This document shows, one piece after another, positions 40,314 through 49,489 of a DNA stretch of 64,000 nt. This stretch comes from Pseudomonadota bacterium (GTDB lineage Bacteria; Pseudomonadota; Alphaproteobacteria; Micropepsales; Micropepsaceae). Position 1 is the first letter of the stretch, and every line of letters starts with the position of its first letter. The notes under the pieces were generated by a model. It was not told the origin of the DNA. It ran no database searches and worked only from the letters and a program-made list of their open reading frames with translations. Location: the NCBI GenBank assembly GCA_018241025.1, contig JAFEEQ010000028.1, positions 52,339 through 116,338 on the forward strand, in the 5' to 3' direction. Made by a program: the position numbers and the translations under genes.

Positions 40314-40976
40314 ATGAACACGATGCCGATCCAGCGCGGCCGGCCGAGCGCCGCCCGCGCCAAAATCTACCAGACCGCGCTTCGCCTGTTCGCGGAAAAC
40401 GGCGGCAGCGAAATTGCCGTCAGCGATCTCGCCGACGCCGCCGGCATCGCCCGCGGCACGATCTACAACAACATTGCCGAACCTGAAAATCTGTTCGGCG
40501 AAATCGTCGCCGGCCTGTCGCGCGATATGATCGTGCGGACCGAGCTGACGATGCAGGGCATCGAAGACCCGGCCACGCGCATGGCGACCGGGCTGCGCCT
40601 CTTCATCCGCCGCGCCCATGAGGATCACGACTGGGGCCGTTTCCTGCTGCGCTTCGCGCTCAGCCATTCCCTGCTCCACGGCATGATGCGGGAACCGCCC
40701 GCGCGGGACATTGCCCAGGGTGTCGCCTCGGGCCGCTTCAAGCTCGGCGCGGAAAAGGTGCCTTCGCTGCTCTCGATGCTCACCGGCACGACGCTGTCGG
40801 CTATGAGCGCGGTGATCCGCGGCGATCAGACTTGGCGCGAGGCCGGCAGCAATGCCGCCGATCTCCTGTTGCGTGCAGCCGGACTTTCGGCCGGAGAGGC
40901 CCATCGCATCGCGACCGCCGAACTGGCGCCGCTCGCCGCACCGGAAAAACAGAACAAGACACGGAGGAATGCATGA
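40314..40976 (+). CDS. TetR-family transcriptional regulator
   Basis: 220 residues. The N-terminal 60 contain the TetR helix-turn-helix (IYQTALRLFAENGGSEIAVS, then LADAAGIARGTIYNNI). The C-terminal ligand-binding domain is helical with no family-level ligand clue. Its stop overlaps the dioxygenase ATG (ATGA), so it heads a four-gene operon and probably represses both it and the SDR. A likely inducer is an aromatic substrate or ring-cleavage product of the encoded pathway; this is inference. Confidence 0.92.
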   Translation: MNTMPIQRGRPSAARAKIYQTALRLFAENGGSEIAVSDLADAAGIARGTIYNNIAEPENLFGEIVAGLSRDMIVRTELTMQGIEDPATRMATGLRLFIRRAHEDHDWGRFLLRFALSHSLLHGMMREPPARDIAQGVASGRFKLGAEKVPSLLSMLTGTTLSAMSAVIRGDQTWREAGSNAADLLLRAAGLSAGEAHRIATAELAPLAAPEKQNKTRRNA

Positions 40977-41899
40977 GCACGATCAAGATCGAGGACATCG
41001 CCCATGTCCGCTTCTCGGCACCCGACCTCGCTGCCATGAAGACCTTCCTCGAGGAATTCGGGCTGGCTCCCGTCGCGTCGGAAGACGGCGTCCTCTATGC
41101 CCGCGGCGCAGGCGATCAGCCCTTCCTCCACGCCACCACGGTTGGCGAGCCGGGTTTCCAGGCACTCGGTTTCCGTGCCGAGAGTCTCGACGACTTGAAG
41201 ATACTCGCAGCGGCCGAAGGTACGCAGGTCGCGCCATTGAATGCGCCGGGCGGCGGCTTCGTCGTCACGCTCGCCGACCCGGACGGAAACCGCGTCGAAG
41301 TCGTGGCCGGGCAGACCCGCGCCAAGCCGCAGACACTTCCCGGCGGCGCGATCCGCAACGACGCACGCGACAAGGCACGCCTGCGCGCCTCGACCCGCAT
41401 GGATGCCTGCCCCGCCCATGTCGTGCGTCTCGGCCACGCCGTTCTCGAAGTGAAGGACTTCCGCGCCTCCGAGGCTTGGTACAAATCCCGCTTCGGTTTC
41501 ATCACCTCCGACGAGATCGAAGGCGCGCCCGGTTTTGCGGTCGGTGCCTTCATGCGCTGCGACCGCGGCACCGCGCCGACCGATCATCACACCCTGTTCC
41601 TGCTGCAGAGCCCCGCGGCGCCGCGCTTCAACCATGCCGCCTTTGAGGTCGCCGATTTCGACGATCTCATGCGCGGCCATACCCATCTGAAGAAGGCCAA
41701 GCGCACGCCGGCCTGGGGCGTCGGCCGGCACATCCTCGGCAGCCAGATCTTCGACTACTGGAAAGATCCCTGGGGCCACGAACTCGAGCACTGGACCGAC
41801 GGCGACCTGTTCACCGCCGAAGACGGCTCGCACAAGGCGAGCTTCCAGGACCTCCTCGGCGTGCAGTGGGGTCCGAACCATCCGATGATGGCCGGGTAG
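40973..41899 (+). CDS. VOC-family extradiol ring-cleavage dioxygenase
   Basis: 308 residues, two vicinal-oxygen-chelate domains as in catechol 2,3- and 2,3-dihydroxybiphenyl dioxygenases. Probable iron ligands lie in the C-terminal domain: His155 (LGHAVLEV), His221 (NHAAFEV) and Glu270 or Glu272 (PWGHELEHW). A conserved His pair (DHHTLF) sits near 205. Expected reaction: meta-cleavage of a catechol-type ring with oxygen. The start is the ATG overlapping the TetR stop; the frame itself is open further upstream. The neighbours, a ring hydroxylase and a FAH-type hydrolase, fit the steps before and after. Confidence 0.85.
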   Translation: MSTIKIEDIAHVRFSAPDLAAMKTFLEEFGLAPVASEDGVLYARGAGDQPFLHATTVGEPGFQALGFRAESLDDLKILAAAEGTQVAPLNAPGGGFVVTLADPDGNRVEVVAGQTRAKPQTLPGGAIRNDARDKARLRASTRMDACPAHVVRLGHAVLEVKDFRASEAWYKSRFGFITSDEIEGAPGFAVGAFMRCDRGTAPTDHHTLFLLQSPAAPRFNHAAFEVADFDDLMRGHTHLKKAKRTPAWGVGRHILGSQIFDYWKDPWGHELEHWTDGDLFTAEDGSHKASFQDLLGVQWGPNHPMMAG

Positions 41900-41904
41900 C
41901 GCAG

Positions 41905-42738
41905 ATGAAGCTCGCAACCTTCGACGCCGGCAACGGCGCACGCACGGGCGTCGTGACGGGCGACAGCATCGTCCCCGTGGGCGGAACGATGATCGAACTC
42001 ATCGCCAATTGGCCAGCTAACCGGGCTGCCGTCACGCGCGATGCCGCGGCCGGTACTCCACTCGCGATTTCGGATGTGAAGCTCCTCGCTCCGGTCGAAC
42101 GGCCGGGAAAGATCTTCGCCATCGGTCTGAACTACGCCGATCACATCGCCGAAAGCAAAGCCGAGACCCCGGCGAACCAGGTCTGGTTCACCAAGGCCGT
42201 CACCTCGGTCAACGCGCCCTTCGATCCGATCCTGATCGCGAAGTCCGGTCCCTTCGTCGACTACGAAGTCGAACTCGTCGCCATCATCGGCAAGCGTGGC
42301 CGCAACATCGCCAAGGCCGACGCGCCCGCGCATGTCTTCGGCTATTGTGTCGGCAACGACGTCACCGAACGCTTCTGGCAGCACCGCACGCCGCAATGGA
42401 GCCTCGGCAAGTCGTTCGACACCCATGCGCCGATCGGTCCCTGGATCACCACCGCCGACGAGGTGGCCGATCCGCACGCGCTCGGCTTGCGCTGTTTCGT
42501 CAACGGCGAGAAGCGACAGGATTCGAACACCCGCCATCTCGTCTTCGACATCTGGGACCAGATCGAGCACCTCTCTCAGGCGATGACGCTCGAACCCGGA
42601 GACCTCATATTCACCGGAACGCCGGGTGGTGTCGGTGCTGCGATGGATCCGCGCCGGTTCCTCAAAGCGGGCGACAAGGTGCGCTGCGAGGTCGACAGCC
42701 TGGGCGCCATCGAAGCCGTGCTGGCCGCCGAAGCATGA
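41905..42738 (+). CDS. Fumarylacetoacetate hydrolase family protein
   Basis: 277 residues. FAH fold markers: KIFAIGLNYADHI, the metal ligands in DYEVELVAIIGKRGRNI (Glu-x-Glu type), GYCVGNDVTER, and LEPGDLIFTGTPGGVG. Members hydrolyse or decarboxylate oxo-acids from aromatic breakdown. After an extradiol dioxygenase it would cleave or isomerise the ring-fission product. The ATG at 41905 is 5 nt after the dioxygenase stop; the stop overlaps the monooxygenase ATG. Confidence 0.9.
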   Translation: MKLATFDAGNGARTGVVTGDSIVPVGGTMIELIANWPANRAAVTRDAAAGTPLAISDVKLLAPVERPGKIFAIGLNYADHIAESKAETPANQVWFTKAVTSVNAPFDPILIAKSGPFVDYEVELVAIIGKRGRNIAKADAPAHVFGYCVGNDVTERFWQHRTPQWSLGKSFDTHAPIGPWITTADEVADPHALGLRCFVNGEKRQDSNTRHLVFDIWDQIEHLSQAMTLEPGDLIFTGTPGGVGAAMDPRRFLKAGDKVRCEVDSLGAIEAVLAAEA

Positions 42739-44210
42739 AGACCGACGTCCTTGTCGTCGGCGGCGGTCCGACCGGCATCACCCTTGGCCTCCTGCTCGCG
42801 CGCGCCGGCGTGCGCACGCTGGTGATCGACAAGGAAGCGGACATCTACCCCCTGCCCCGCGCGGCGCATATCGATCACGAAATCGTCCGCATTTTCCAGG
42901 AGCTCGGAATCGCCGAAAGCGTGATGGCGACGTCGCGGCGTTCGAGCCGCTACGACTTCCTTACCGCCGGCGGCGAGGTCCTGATGCGCTTCGAAGGCAT
43001 GGACCGCATCGGTCCCGGCGGCTGGCCGGCGGGCAACATGATTCACCAACCCTCGATCGAGGCCGCACTGCGCGAAGGGGGACGCAAACTCGACACGCTC
43101 GACCTGCGCACCGGCTGGACCTGGACCGGCTGTCGCGAGGACGCCGCCGGGACCGTCAGCACCGTAACGACCCCGGACGGCGAAACCGAAATCCTCGCCC
43201 GCTACATCGTCGGCGCCGACGGCGCGCGCAGTCCGGTCCGCAACGCAGCCGGGATCGAATTCGACGATCTGCAGTTCGACGAGCCATGGCTCGTCATCGA
43301 CACCATCGTTCACGACCCCGAACGTCTGCCGAAGATCAATCTCCAGATCTGCGATCCCGCACGTCCCACCACCTGTGTCCTGATGGGCGAAGGCCGGCAC
43401 CGCTGGGAGTTCATGCTGAAGCCCGGCGAGAGCGCCGAACAGGTACTCGACGACGCCTTCATCGCGGCCTTGTTGAAGCCCTGGAATGTCGATGGCGCGA
43501 TCACGCTTGAACGCAAGGCGGTCTACCGTTTCAACGCCAAAGTGGCGACGCAATGGCGCAAGGGCCGCCTTCTGCTTGCCGGTGACGCCGCGCACCAGAT
43601 GCCGCCCTTTGCCGGACAGGGCCTGTGCACGGGCCTGCGCGATGCCGCCAATCTCGCTTGGAAACTTGCCGCCGTCTTGCGCGGCGCCGATGACCGCCTG
43701 CTCGACACCTATCAGCAGGAGCGCGATCCCCATGTCCGCCCGATCATCGCAATGGCGATGATGATGGGCCGCACCGTCTGCATCACCGATCCGGCAGCCG
43801 CCAAGGCACGCGACGAGCAGATGCTGGCGGCACGCGGCCAGCCGCCGGCCGGCGGCCTCGGCCACCAGCCTTTTTCCGCCGGCTGTCTCGTCGAAGGCAG
43901 CGCCGGCGCCGGAAGCTATTTTCCGCAAACGCTTGCATCGGAGCAGAAGCTCGACGATGAGTTGGGCACCGGACCCTGGCTTATCGCGCGATCAAAAACC
44001 TTGCCGTCGAATAGCGATGTGAAGATTGCACGGACGACAACGCTGGGCGAATTCGGCGCGCCGCTCGAGGCCTGGCTTGAGAAACATGACGCGGAGGCGG
44101 TTCTCGTTCGTCCGGACCGCTATGTCTTCGGCACCGGCGCACCGGACGCTCTGCTGCGCGCCTGGTCGGATTGGATCGCGCCGAAGTCTCAGCCGACGAT
44201 CGGTCCGTAG
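42735..44210 (+). CDS. FAD-dependent aromatic monooxygenase (MhpA-like)
   Basis: 491 residues of the class A flavin hydroxylases: VLVVGGGPTGITLGLLLARAG (GxGxxG; split GGGPTGITLGLL), ARYIVGADGARSPVR (DG motif), and LLLAGDAAHQMPPFAGQGLC (GD motif, here in part GDAAHQMPPF). These resemble the 3-(3-hydroxyphenyl)propionate hydroxylase MhpA. Expected to add oxygen to a phenolic ring using NAD(P)H, making the catechol for the upstream dioxygenase. Coupled to the FAH gene by ATGA. Its last 22 nt overlap the convergent HupE-like gene. Confidence 0.9.
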   Translation: MKTDVLVVGGGPTGITLGLLLARAGVRTLVIDKEADIYPLPRAAHIDHEIVRIFQELGIAESVMATSRRSSRYDFLTAGGEVLMRFEGMDRIGPGGWPAGNMIHQPSIEAALREGGRKLDTLDLRTGWTWTGCREDAAGTVSTVTTPDGETEILARYIVGADGARSPVRNAAGIEFDDLQFDEPWLVIDTIVHDPERLPKINLQICDPARPTTCVLMGEGRHRWEFMLKPGESAEQVLDDAFIAALLKPWNVDGAITLERKAVYRFNAKVATQWRKGRLLLAGDAAHQMPPFAGQGLCTGLRDAANLAWKLAAVLRGADDRLLDTYQQERDPHVRPIIAMAMMMGRTVCITDPAAAKARDEQMLAARGQPPAGGLGHQPFSAGCLVEGSAGAGSYFPQTLASEQKLDDELGTGPWLIARSKTLPSNSDVKIARTTTLGEFGAPLEAWLEKHDAEAVLVRPDRYVFGTGAPDALLRAWSDWIAPKSQPTIGP

Positions 44211-44800
44211 CGGACGATCCAACCCAGCAGAAGCAGTCCCAGCGCCGCGAGCCAGCTTCCACTGACCCGTGCCGCGACGATCAGCCAGGCGCGCTTCAAG
44301 GGCAGCGTCAATGACGCCGCAAGCGAGAACACCACAAAGCCGCTCGCCGTCATTCCGATCAGCGTCAGCGTATGCGGAACGGAGAACGCCGTTCCCGCAA
44401 GATCTGCAAGCCCGCGCACCAGACCGAGCAGCGCGCCCGCAACACCCACAGCGCGCGCCGAAACCGCGAAATTGGATGCCAACAAGCCGCCTAAGACGAG
44501 GAACAACATGGCCGTCGCAACAGAGGTCAACTCGGGCGAAACGGACGTCACATACATCGCAACGAGCCCGCCGGCCAGCCATCCAACGACGAGCCCACCC
44601 AACGCCATCCGCGCGGCGCTCGACCCGCGCAGTCCGCTGAAGAATGCGAGGACAACGATTGGCAGGTAATCCTCAGGGCTCAGACCGAAATGCAACATGC
44701 CGTCGTAGACCGGCCCCATGCCCGTGATCACCAGATGCGCCTGCGCAGCCTCCGGCAGCAATACGAGCGCCGCTGCACCGAACGCCGCGCGCCACTTCAT
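44189..44800 (-). CDS. HupE-like membrane protein, motif-degenerate
   Basis: 203 residues with a signal peptide-like N terminus (ALVLLPEAAQAH) and about six hydrophobic helices. The overall layout and the conserved AH after the signal resemble HupE/UreJ proteins, but the HX5DH motif is replaced by HFGLSPEDYL and FHGXAHGXE is absent. It is the last gene of the DUF3604-parvulin-HupE operon; its ATG overlaps the stop of the preceding HupE gene by 4 nt, and its 3' end overlaps the convergent monooxygenase by 22 nt. Possibly a partner that no longer binds the metal. Confidence 0.7.
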   Translation of the reverse strand: MKWRAAFGAAALVLLPEAAQAHLVITGMGPVYDGMLHFGLSPEDYLPIVVLAFFSGLRGSSAARMALGGLVVGWLAGGLVAMYVTSVSPELTSVATAMLFLVLGGLLASNFAVSARAVGVAGALLGLVRGLADLAGTAFSVPHTLTLIGMTASGFVVFSLAASLTLPLKRAWLIVAARVSGSWLAALGLLLLGWIVRYGPIVG

Positions 44801-45390
44801 GCGAACGCGCTCCACAGGAAGAACGCGCCGCCGCACAGGACGGCGGCACCGGCACCGCGGAGCGCCACCCTGCCCCACGGCCAGCGATGCACCACGCCGA
44901 TCGCGATGCCGGTCGCGTGCAGCAATCCGGTCGCGAGCACGAAACCCGCGCTGTAGAGCAAAGCGTTCTGACCGGGCGGCAGTTCGGCGCCATGGGCATA
45001 GCCGTGAAACAGCCCGAACACCCCGACCAGCGCCGCTGCCACCCAGAGCGGCGGCTGCGATTCCAACAGCACCACGGCACCCAGGCACACGCCGGAGAGT
45101 GCGATTGCGATTTCGCTGCCGGGCAACGGCACGCCGATGAGCCCCAGGAATCCCCCGAAGGCCATGACCAGCGGGAAGGTCACCGGAAGCAGCCAGATGG
45201 CCGGACGGCCGAGCTGTGCGCCCCACATGCCGACCGCGACCATCGCGATCACATGGTCGAGGCCCGAGATCGGATGTTCCACGCCGCTCAGGAAACCGAT
45301 CGCCTCGCCTTTGACGATATGCGCGGCGGCGGTCTCAGGAATGAGCGCGGACGCCGCGATCATCAGAAAGAGGAATTGGCGCGCGCGCAT
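44797..45390 (-). CDS. HupE/UreJ family permease
   Basis: 197 residues. After a signal peptide (ALIPETAAAH) come six to seven membrane helices with both HupE signatures: HPISGLDH (HX5DH) and FHGYAHGAE (FHGXAHGXE). HupE/UreJ proteins are thought to pass nickel or cobalt across the inner membrane for hydrogenase or urease, neither of which is in the window. The gene overlaps both neighbours and belongs to a run of three HupE-like genes. Confidence 0.9.
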   Translation of the reverse strand: MRARQFLFLMIAASALIPETAAAHIVKGEAIGFLSGVEHPISGLDHVIAMVAVGMWGAQLGRPAIWLLPVTFPLVMAFGGFLGLIGVPLPGSEIAIALSGVCLGAVVLLESQPPLWVAAALVGVFGLFHGYAHGAELPPGQNALLYSAGFVLATGLLHATGIAIGVVHRWPWGRVALRGAGAAVLCGGAFFLWSAFA

Positions 45391-46397
45391 CAGATCACTC
45401 CGAACAGCATGGCGGTGTACTGCATGGTCCAGAATGCGCCGAGAATACCGATGGCATAGGTCGGCGCGTTCGCCAGCGGGCGCGGCCAGGAAATTTCCAT
45501 CAGCCGGAACGCCCGGATCAGCCCGAGGATGAGCGCGATGAACGCAAGTTGCCCGATTTCGACGCCGATGTTGAACAGCAGCAGCGCCGACACCAGCGCT
45601 CCCCGGTCCAGCGACAACGACGTCAATCCGCTCGCGAAGCCCATGCCATGCAGCAGTCCGAAGGCAAAGGCGACGACCCAGGGATAACGGATCGTCAGGC
45701 TGTCGCCGCCACGCTGGGCGCGAATGACTTCCGGTGCGAGGAACAATATCGACAGCGCAATCAGCGCATTCAGCAACGGAATCGGCAGGGTGATCAGTCC
45801 GAAGGACGCAAGCGCAAGCGTGATGCTGTGCGCGACGGTGAAGGCACTGACCGTCTTCACCAGCGCCCTGATGCTGCGAACGATCAGCAGCAGGCCAAGC
45901 ACGAAAAGCAGATGATCGGGGCCGGTCAGGATGTGTTCGATGCCCAGCAGGAGAAAAGTCGGCACCGCAAAGGCGCCCCTGCCCTCCGAGGTGATCGTGT
46001 AGCTCGGTTGCTCCGGCCGCAGGATCGCGTCGATCTGGCGGCCATCGAGCAGCCGAACCCGGAAATAGACGTCGGTCATCGTGTCCGGAAGACCGCCGAT
46101 GGTGATCGTCTGCCCGAAGATCGGGTCCTTCCGCTTGTCGGTGATCTTCCAGGTGCGGATCAGGAAGCCGGCCGCAGCGTACTGGTCCGCCGGCTCGCGC
46201 CCGAGCCAGCCGTTGGAGATCCGCGGATCGAGGTGGATCGCGACGTCGCCCATGGTGGGCAGCTTCCAGATCACCGTATAGGCCTTCGGCGCGGTCTGGG
46301 TGATCTCCAGATAGGCCGGACGCACCTCATGCGCGAATGCCGGCCCGCCGAACAGCACGGCCAACCAGACAGAGAACGCGGCAAGCCACCGCTTCAC
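45390..46397 (-). CDS. Long HupE/UreJ family protein with extracytoplasmic domain
   Basis: 335 residues: signal peptide (LAVLFGGPAFAHEVRP), about 120 residues of periplasmic beta-rich domain (YLEITQTAPKAYTVIWKLP), then a membrane part with HILTGPDH (HX5DH) and LLHGMGFASGL. This is the longer HupE/UreJ subtype. The fused periplasmic domain could collect a metal or interact with the parvulin coded directly upstream. The stop overlaps the next ATG by 1 nt, and the start overlaps the parvulin stop region by 4 nt. Confidence 0.88.
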   Translation of the reverse strand: MKRWLAAFSVWLAVLFGGPAFAHEVRPAYLEITQTAPKAYTVIWKLPTMGDVAIHLDPRISNGWLGREPADQYAAAGFLIRTWKITDKRKDPIFGQTITIGGLPDTMTDVYFRVRLLDGRQIDAILRPEQPSYTITSEGRGAFAVPTFLLLGIEHILTGPDHLLFVLGLLLIVRSIRALVKTVSAFTVAHSITLALASFGLITLPIPLLNALIALSILFLAPEVIRAQRGGDSLTIRYPWVVAFAFGLLHGMGFASGLTSLSLDRGALVSALLLFNIGVEIGQLAFIALILGLIRAFRLMEISWPRPLANAPTYAIGILGAFWTMQYTAMLFGVI

Positions 46398-47296
46398 GGC
46401 GCCTGCCCCTGATCCTCACGGATCACCGTGAAGCGCCGCGCGAGATCGTCGAACGCCGCCTTGTTCGCGCGGTCCTGTGCGTCCTGCAGATAGTCGACAT
46501 GGACACGGTCTTTCACGTCCTTGAACGGCGCGAGCGCCGCCGGAGACCGTGCATCGATGTGGATCAGGTGCCAGCCATAACCCGAGAGATAGGGTCCCGA
46601 CCACTTTCCGACCGGGGCCTTGAACACGGCGTCCGACATCGGCGTCCGGCCGAACAGACGTTGCACCTGCTCCGGTTCGTAGGCTGCGAAGTCGTAGAGA
46701 TCAGGAAACACATCGCCCTTGTCGGGCGCACGGTGCAAGCCGGCCGGCAATTTCGCCAGCACGCCGCGCGCCCGCGCCTCGGCGTCGCCGCCATTGTCGA
46801 GCGAGAAATAGATGTGACTGAAGGTGACTCGCGGCGGCGTCACATAGCGGCTCTCATGCGCCTTGTAATAGGCGAGCATCTGCGCGTCGCTCGGCTCCGC
46901 CGGCGCGTTCAGATCCTGCATCAGGAACTGCGACTTCTGCACGACGCGCCGCCGCACGATCTCGTCGCCCTGGTCGAGCCCGAGGGCCACACCCTGGCGG
47001 AACAGCACCTCGTCATGGATGTCACGCTCAACCAGCGCCTCCAGCGCCACCGGATCGGGCGGCGCGCCGAACTGGAGCGCATAGCTGCGCGCGAGCTGTG
47101 CGACATGGGCGGGCGTAACGACGATGCGATAGACGTTCTGCTGTTCGTCGTAGATCCGGCTCAGAATGAACAGCACGAAACCGAACAGGATGAAGTGAGT
47201 CAGCGGCTCGCGCGCGACGCAGCGCAACAGGCCGCGCGCGGCGGCAAGGCCGGAGGCTGCCGGCATCATGCGCCCCGGCGCGCTTTCAGTGGTCAT
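46394..47296 (-). CDS. Membrane-anchored parvulin-type peptidyl-prolyl isomerase
   Basis: 300 residues from the ATG at 47296; an upstream in-frame start at 47332 adds 12 codons and is less likely. One N-terminal membrane anchor (LTHFILFGFVLFILSRIY), then a SurA-like helical region (LARSYALQFG, VERDIHDEVLFRQGVALGL) and a PpiC domain with VTFSHIYFSL at its start and SGYGWHLIHI at its end. Such proteins fold exported or outer-membrane proteins. Placed between DUF3604 copy 1 and the HupE genes, it may be a dedicated chaperone for one of them. Confidence 0.88.
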   Translation of the reverse strand: MTTESAPGRMMPAASGLAAARGLLRCVAREPLTHFILFGFVLFILSRIYDEQQNVYRIVVTPAHVAQLARSYALQFGAPPDPVALEALVERDIHDEVLFRQGVALGLDQGDEIVRRRVVQKSQFLMQDLNAPAEPSDAQMLAYYKAHESRYVTPPRVTFSHIYFSLDNGGDAEARARGVLAKLPAGLHRAPDKGDVFPDLYDFAAYEPEQVQRLFGRTPMSDAVFKAPVGKWSGPYLSGYGWHLIHIDARSPAALAPFKDVKDRVHVDYLQDAQDRANKAAFDDLARRFTVIREDQGQAP

Positions 47297-47318
47297 GCGA
47301 TATCCAAAGCCCCGACAC

Positions 47319-47338
47319 GGCGGCGCCCCCACGCCGCC
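47319..47338 (-). terminator. Hairpin between DUF3604 copy 1 and the parvulin gene
   Basis: 7-bp GC stem (GGCGGCG and CGCCGCC) with a 6-nt loop in the 83-bp gap. No U-tract follows on the minus strand, so it may only attenuate or stabilise the mRNA within the operon rather than end it. Confidence 0.25.
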
Positions 47339-47379
47339 ACCCTATTGTCCCCCGGCACTCGGTGCCAAGGGCGGTTTCC

Positions 47380-49380
47380 TCACCCCGGCGTGAACCAGAT
47401 CGGCGATGTCCAGCCGCGCTCCTGAATGGTCGCCGGCAGCCGGGCCGGTATCGGCACATTGTTCTTGATAGCCAGCAAGGTGCTCCACCGCGGCGTCGGG
47501 ATCTCCAGCACGCGCGCGTAGTAGACTGCCGGCTTCTTGGGATCGAACTGCGGATCGCGCCACACGGCGGTCAGCATCGTTGCGCCGATGCTGTTGGTGT
47601 ACTTGCCGGTCTTCAGATCCACGGTATTGCCGACCGCCGGTGCGTGGCCGTTGGCGGCAACATGGCGATTTCCGGACAGGGCGACGTCGAAGATTTTCTC
47701 CTTGTACGTCCCGCCCTCGAGCCACAGCTTGATGATCTGGATGCGGTCGAGATTGGCGCCGTCGGGATCCTTCAGGGCCTCCAGGATGAAGGCGGGCGCG
47801 GACGCCTTCGCCGGGCGCGCCGGCAGATCGCTGCCCATCGCCACGCCATGGGCATAAGCCAGCGCCACCCAGTTGGCGTTCTTGATTGTCTTCGCATCGA
47901 AGCCCCAGCCGCCGAACATGCGCAGACGCATGCGCGTGCCCGATGTCGCGAAGGTCTCCTTGCGGCGCAGGGCCGCGAAGATCGAGTTGCGCGTATTCTC
48001 TTCCGCCCAGACGCCGGTCAGGCCCGCGGAGCCCTGCTCGAGCGGCGTAGCCTTGGCCGGCGGCGTGTGATTCCGCGCGGCATCGGTGTCGAGCCTCGCA
48101 ATCGTCGGGATGATCTCGAGTGCACGCTTGGCACGGTCCGCCGAGGGCATCATCGTGTTCGGATCGAGACCGAACGAGTTCGAGGCCGTCGAGTTCTCGT
48201 CGGACGTTGTCAAGCCGTTATGAATATCCGAACCGCCGACGAACCCGTACTTGTAGGGATTCGTGCCGACCTCCGAGCGGATCACGAGACCGCGGCCGAG
48301 CGCCTGACGGACATAGCTGCCGTTCGGATCGCTCTTGATCGAGGGCCGCGCGATCAGCCGGTCGTAGATCTCGAAATTCGCGAACTCGTCGTTGGGCGAC
48401 AATGCCGGCACGGTGTCCGACTGACCCTTTATCTGCACGATTTCCGTCAAGGGCTCGTTCATCGCGCGGCGTTGGGCATACGCCTCGTCCATCGGCCGCC
48501 CGTTCGACATGTTCCAGTCGTACATCAGGCCGCCCGACGCATCGCCATTGTGCGGAATGGCGAGCACGTCGATCCCGTCGGCGCGCGCCTTCTCCAGATA
48601 GGACCACAGATCCTCCGGCTTGTTGGAATCTGCGGAGGTGAAGGGCAGCGGTGCGTGATCCGAATTGAAGAACACGTTGCGATGCAGGTTTTTGCCGTCA
48701 GGCGAGGATGTCCATTCATAGGCGATGAACGTCGTGAACTTGCCGGGGATATAGTTGTCGTTGGCCGCCTTCATCTCGAGGTCCCAGGCGTGCTGGCGCG
48801 CGGCGGCCGGGTTGAGGGCCTGCAGGTTGGATGCGCCGGTCGAGGTGCCGCCGCCGCCCTCGATGTCGCCCGCCACCAGATAGAAGGCCTGACCCGGTTC
48901 TTTGAGCAGCTTCTGCGCGAGATCGGTCTGACGCAGCGGATTGGACGTGTCGTCGAGTTGAGTCAGCACGCCCATCGACTCGGAATGGTCGGTAACCGCC
49001 ATGAAATCGAGCGGCCAGGCGCGCTTCGCCGGAACATCGCCCTTGTCGTGGATATCCTGCTGGCGCGCGACCTGCTCGGCCGGCACCATGATGGTTTCGC
49101 CGCGGCCGAACTTATAGGCCATGTCCGGCGTGACTTTGGTGCCGAAAGTCCAGGCGTCGAACGACATCGTGGTATGCAGATGCATCTCGCCGAAGAAGGC
49201 GCGACGGTTCTCCGGCGGGATCGCCGAATGATAGGTGCCGCCGGGAGGCGTGGGAGTTTCATGCGCAGTGGCCGCGGGCGCTGCGGGCGCCGCTGCCGGT
49301 GCATCGGCACTCTGGGCGAAGGCGTATACGGCACTGCCCCCCGCCAGCACGGTAACGAGCATCACGCTTCTCAACTTCAT
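47380..49380 (-). CDS. DUF3604 protein, copy 1
   Basis: 666 residues with signal peptide (VLAGGSAVYAFA) and Ala/Pro-rich linker, so exported to the periplasm. The core matches DUF3604 (PHP/amidohydrolase-like): GEMHLHTTMSFD with HLHT at 67-70, FMAVTDHSE with DHSE at 131-134, LAIPHNGD, GFVGGSDIHNG, FGGWGFD and a conserved C terminus ending TSPIWFTP. The His/Asp pattern suggests a metal-dependent hydrolase; the natural reaction is unknown. It heads the minus-strand operon with parvulin and three HupE-like genes. An operator-like box lies 109 nt upstream. Copies 2 and 3 are 4 kb away on the other strand. Confidence 0.9.
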   Translation of the reverse strand: MKLRSVMLVTVLAGGSAVYAFAQSADAPAAAPAAPAATAHETPTPPGGTYHSAIPPENRRAFFGEMHLHTTMSFDAWTFGTKVTPDMAYKFGRGETIMVPAEQVARQQDIHDKGDVPAKRAWPLDFMAVTDHSESMGVLTQLDDTSNPLRQTDLAQKLLKEPGQAFYLVAGDIEGGGGTSTGASNLQALNPAAARQHAWDLEMKAANDNYIPGKFTTFIAYEWTSSPDGKNLHRNVFFNSDHAPLPFTSADSNKPEDLWSYLEKARADGIDVLAIPHNGDASGGLMYDWNMSNGRPMDEAYAQRRAMNEPLTEIVQIKGQSDTVPALSPNDEFANFEIYDRLIARPSIKSDPNGSYVRQALGRGLVIRSEVGTNPYKYGFVGGSDIHNGLTTSDENSTASNSFGLDPNTMMPSADRAKRALEIIPTIARLDTDAARNHTPPAKATPLEQGSAGLTGVWAEENTRNSIFAALRRKETFATSGTRMRLRMFGGWGFDAKTIKNANWVALAYAHGVAMGSDLPARPAKASAPAFILEALKDPDGANLDRIQIIKLWLEGGTYKEKIFDVALSGNRHVAANGHAPAVGNTVDLKTGKYTNSIGATMLTAVWRDPQFDPKKPAVYYARVLEIPTPRWSTLLAIKNNVPIPARLPATIQERGWTSPIWFTPG

Positions 49381-49489
49381 ATGTCCGTCCCCGTCTCGCC
49401 GGTGTCAGGCACCGGTCGCGATTCTTGTGTAGCGGAAGCCATGTTCGCTTTTGTCCGCCCGGAAATCCAGAACACCGGCCATGCCGTCG

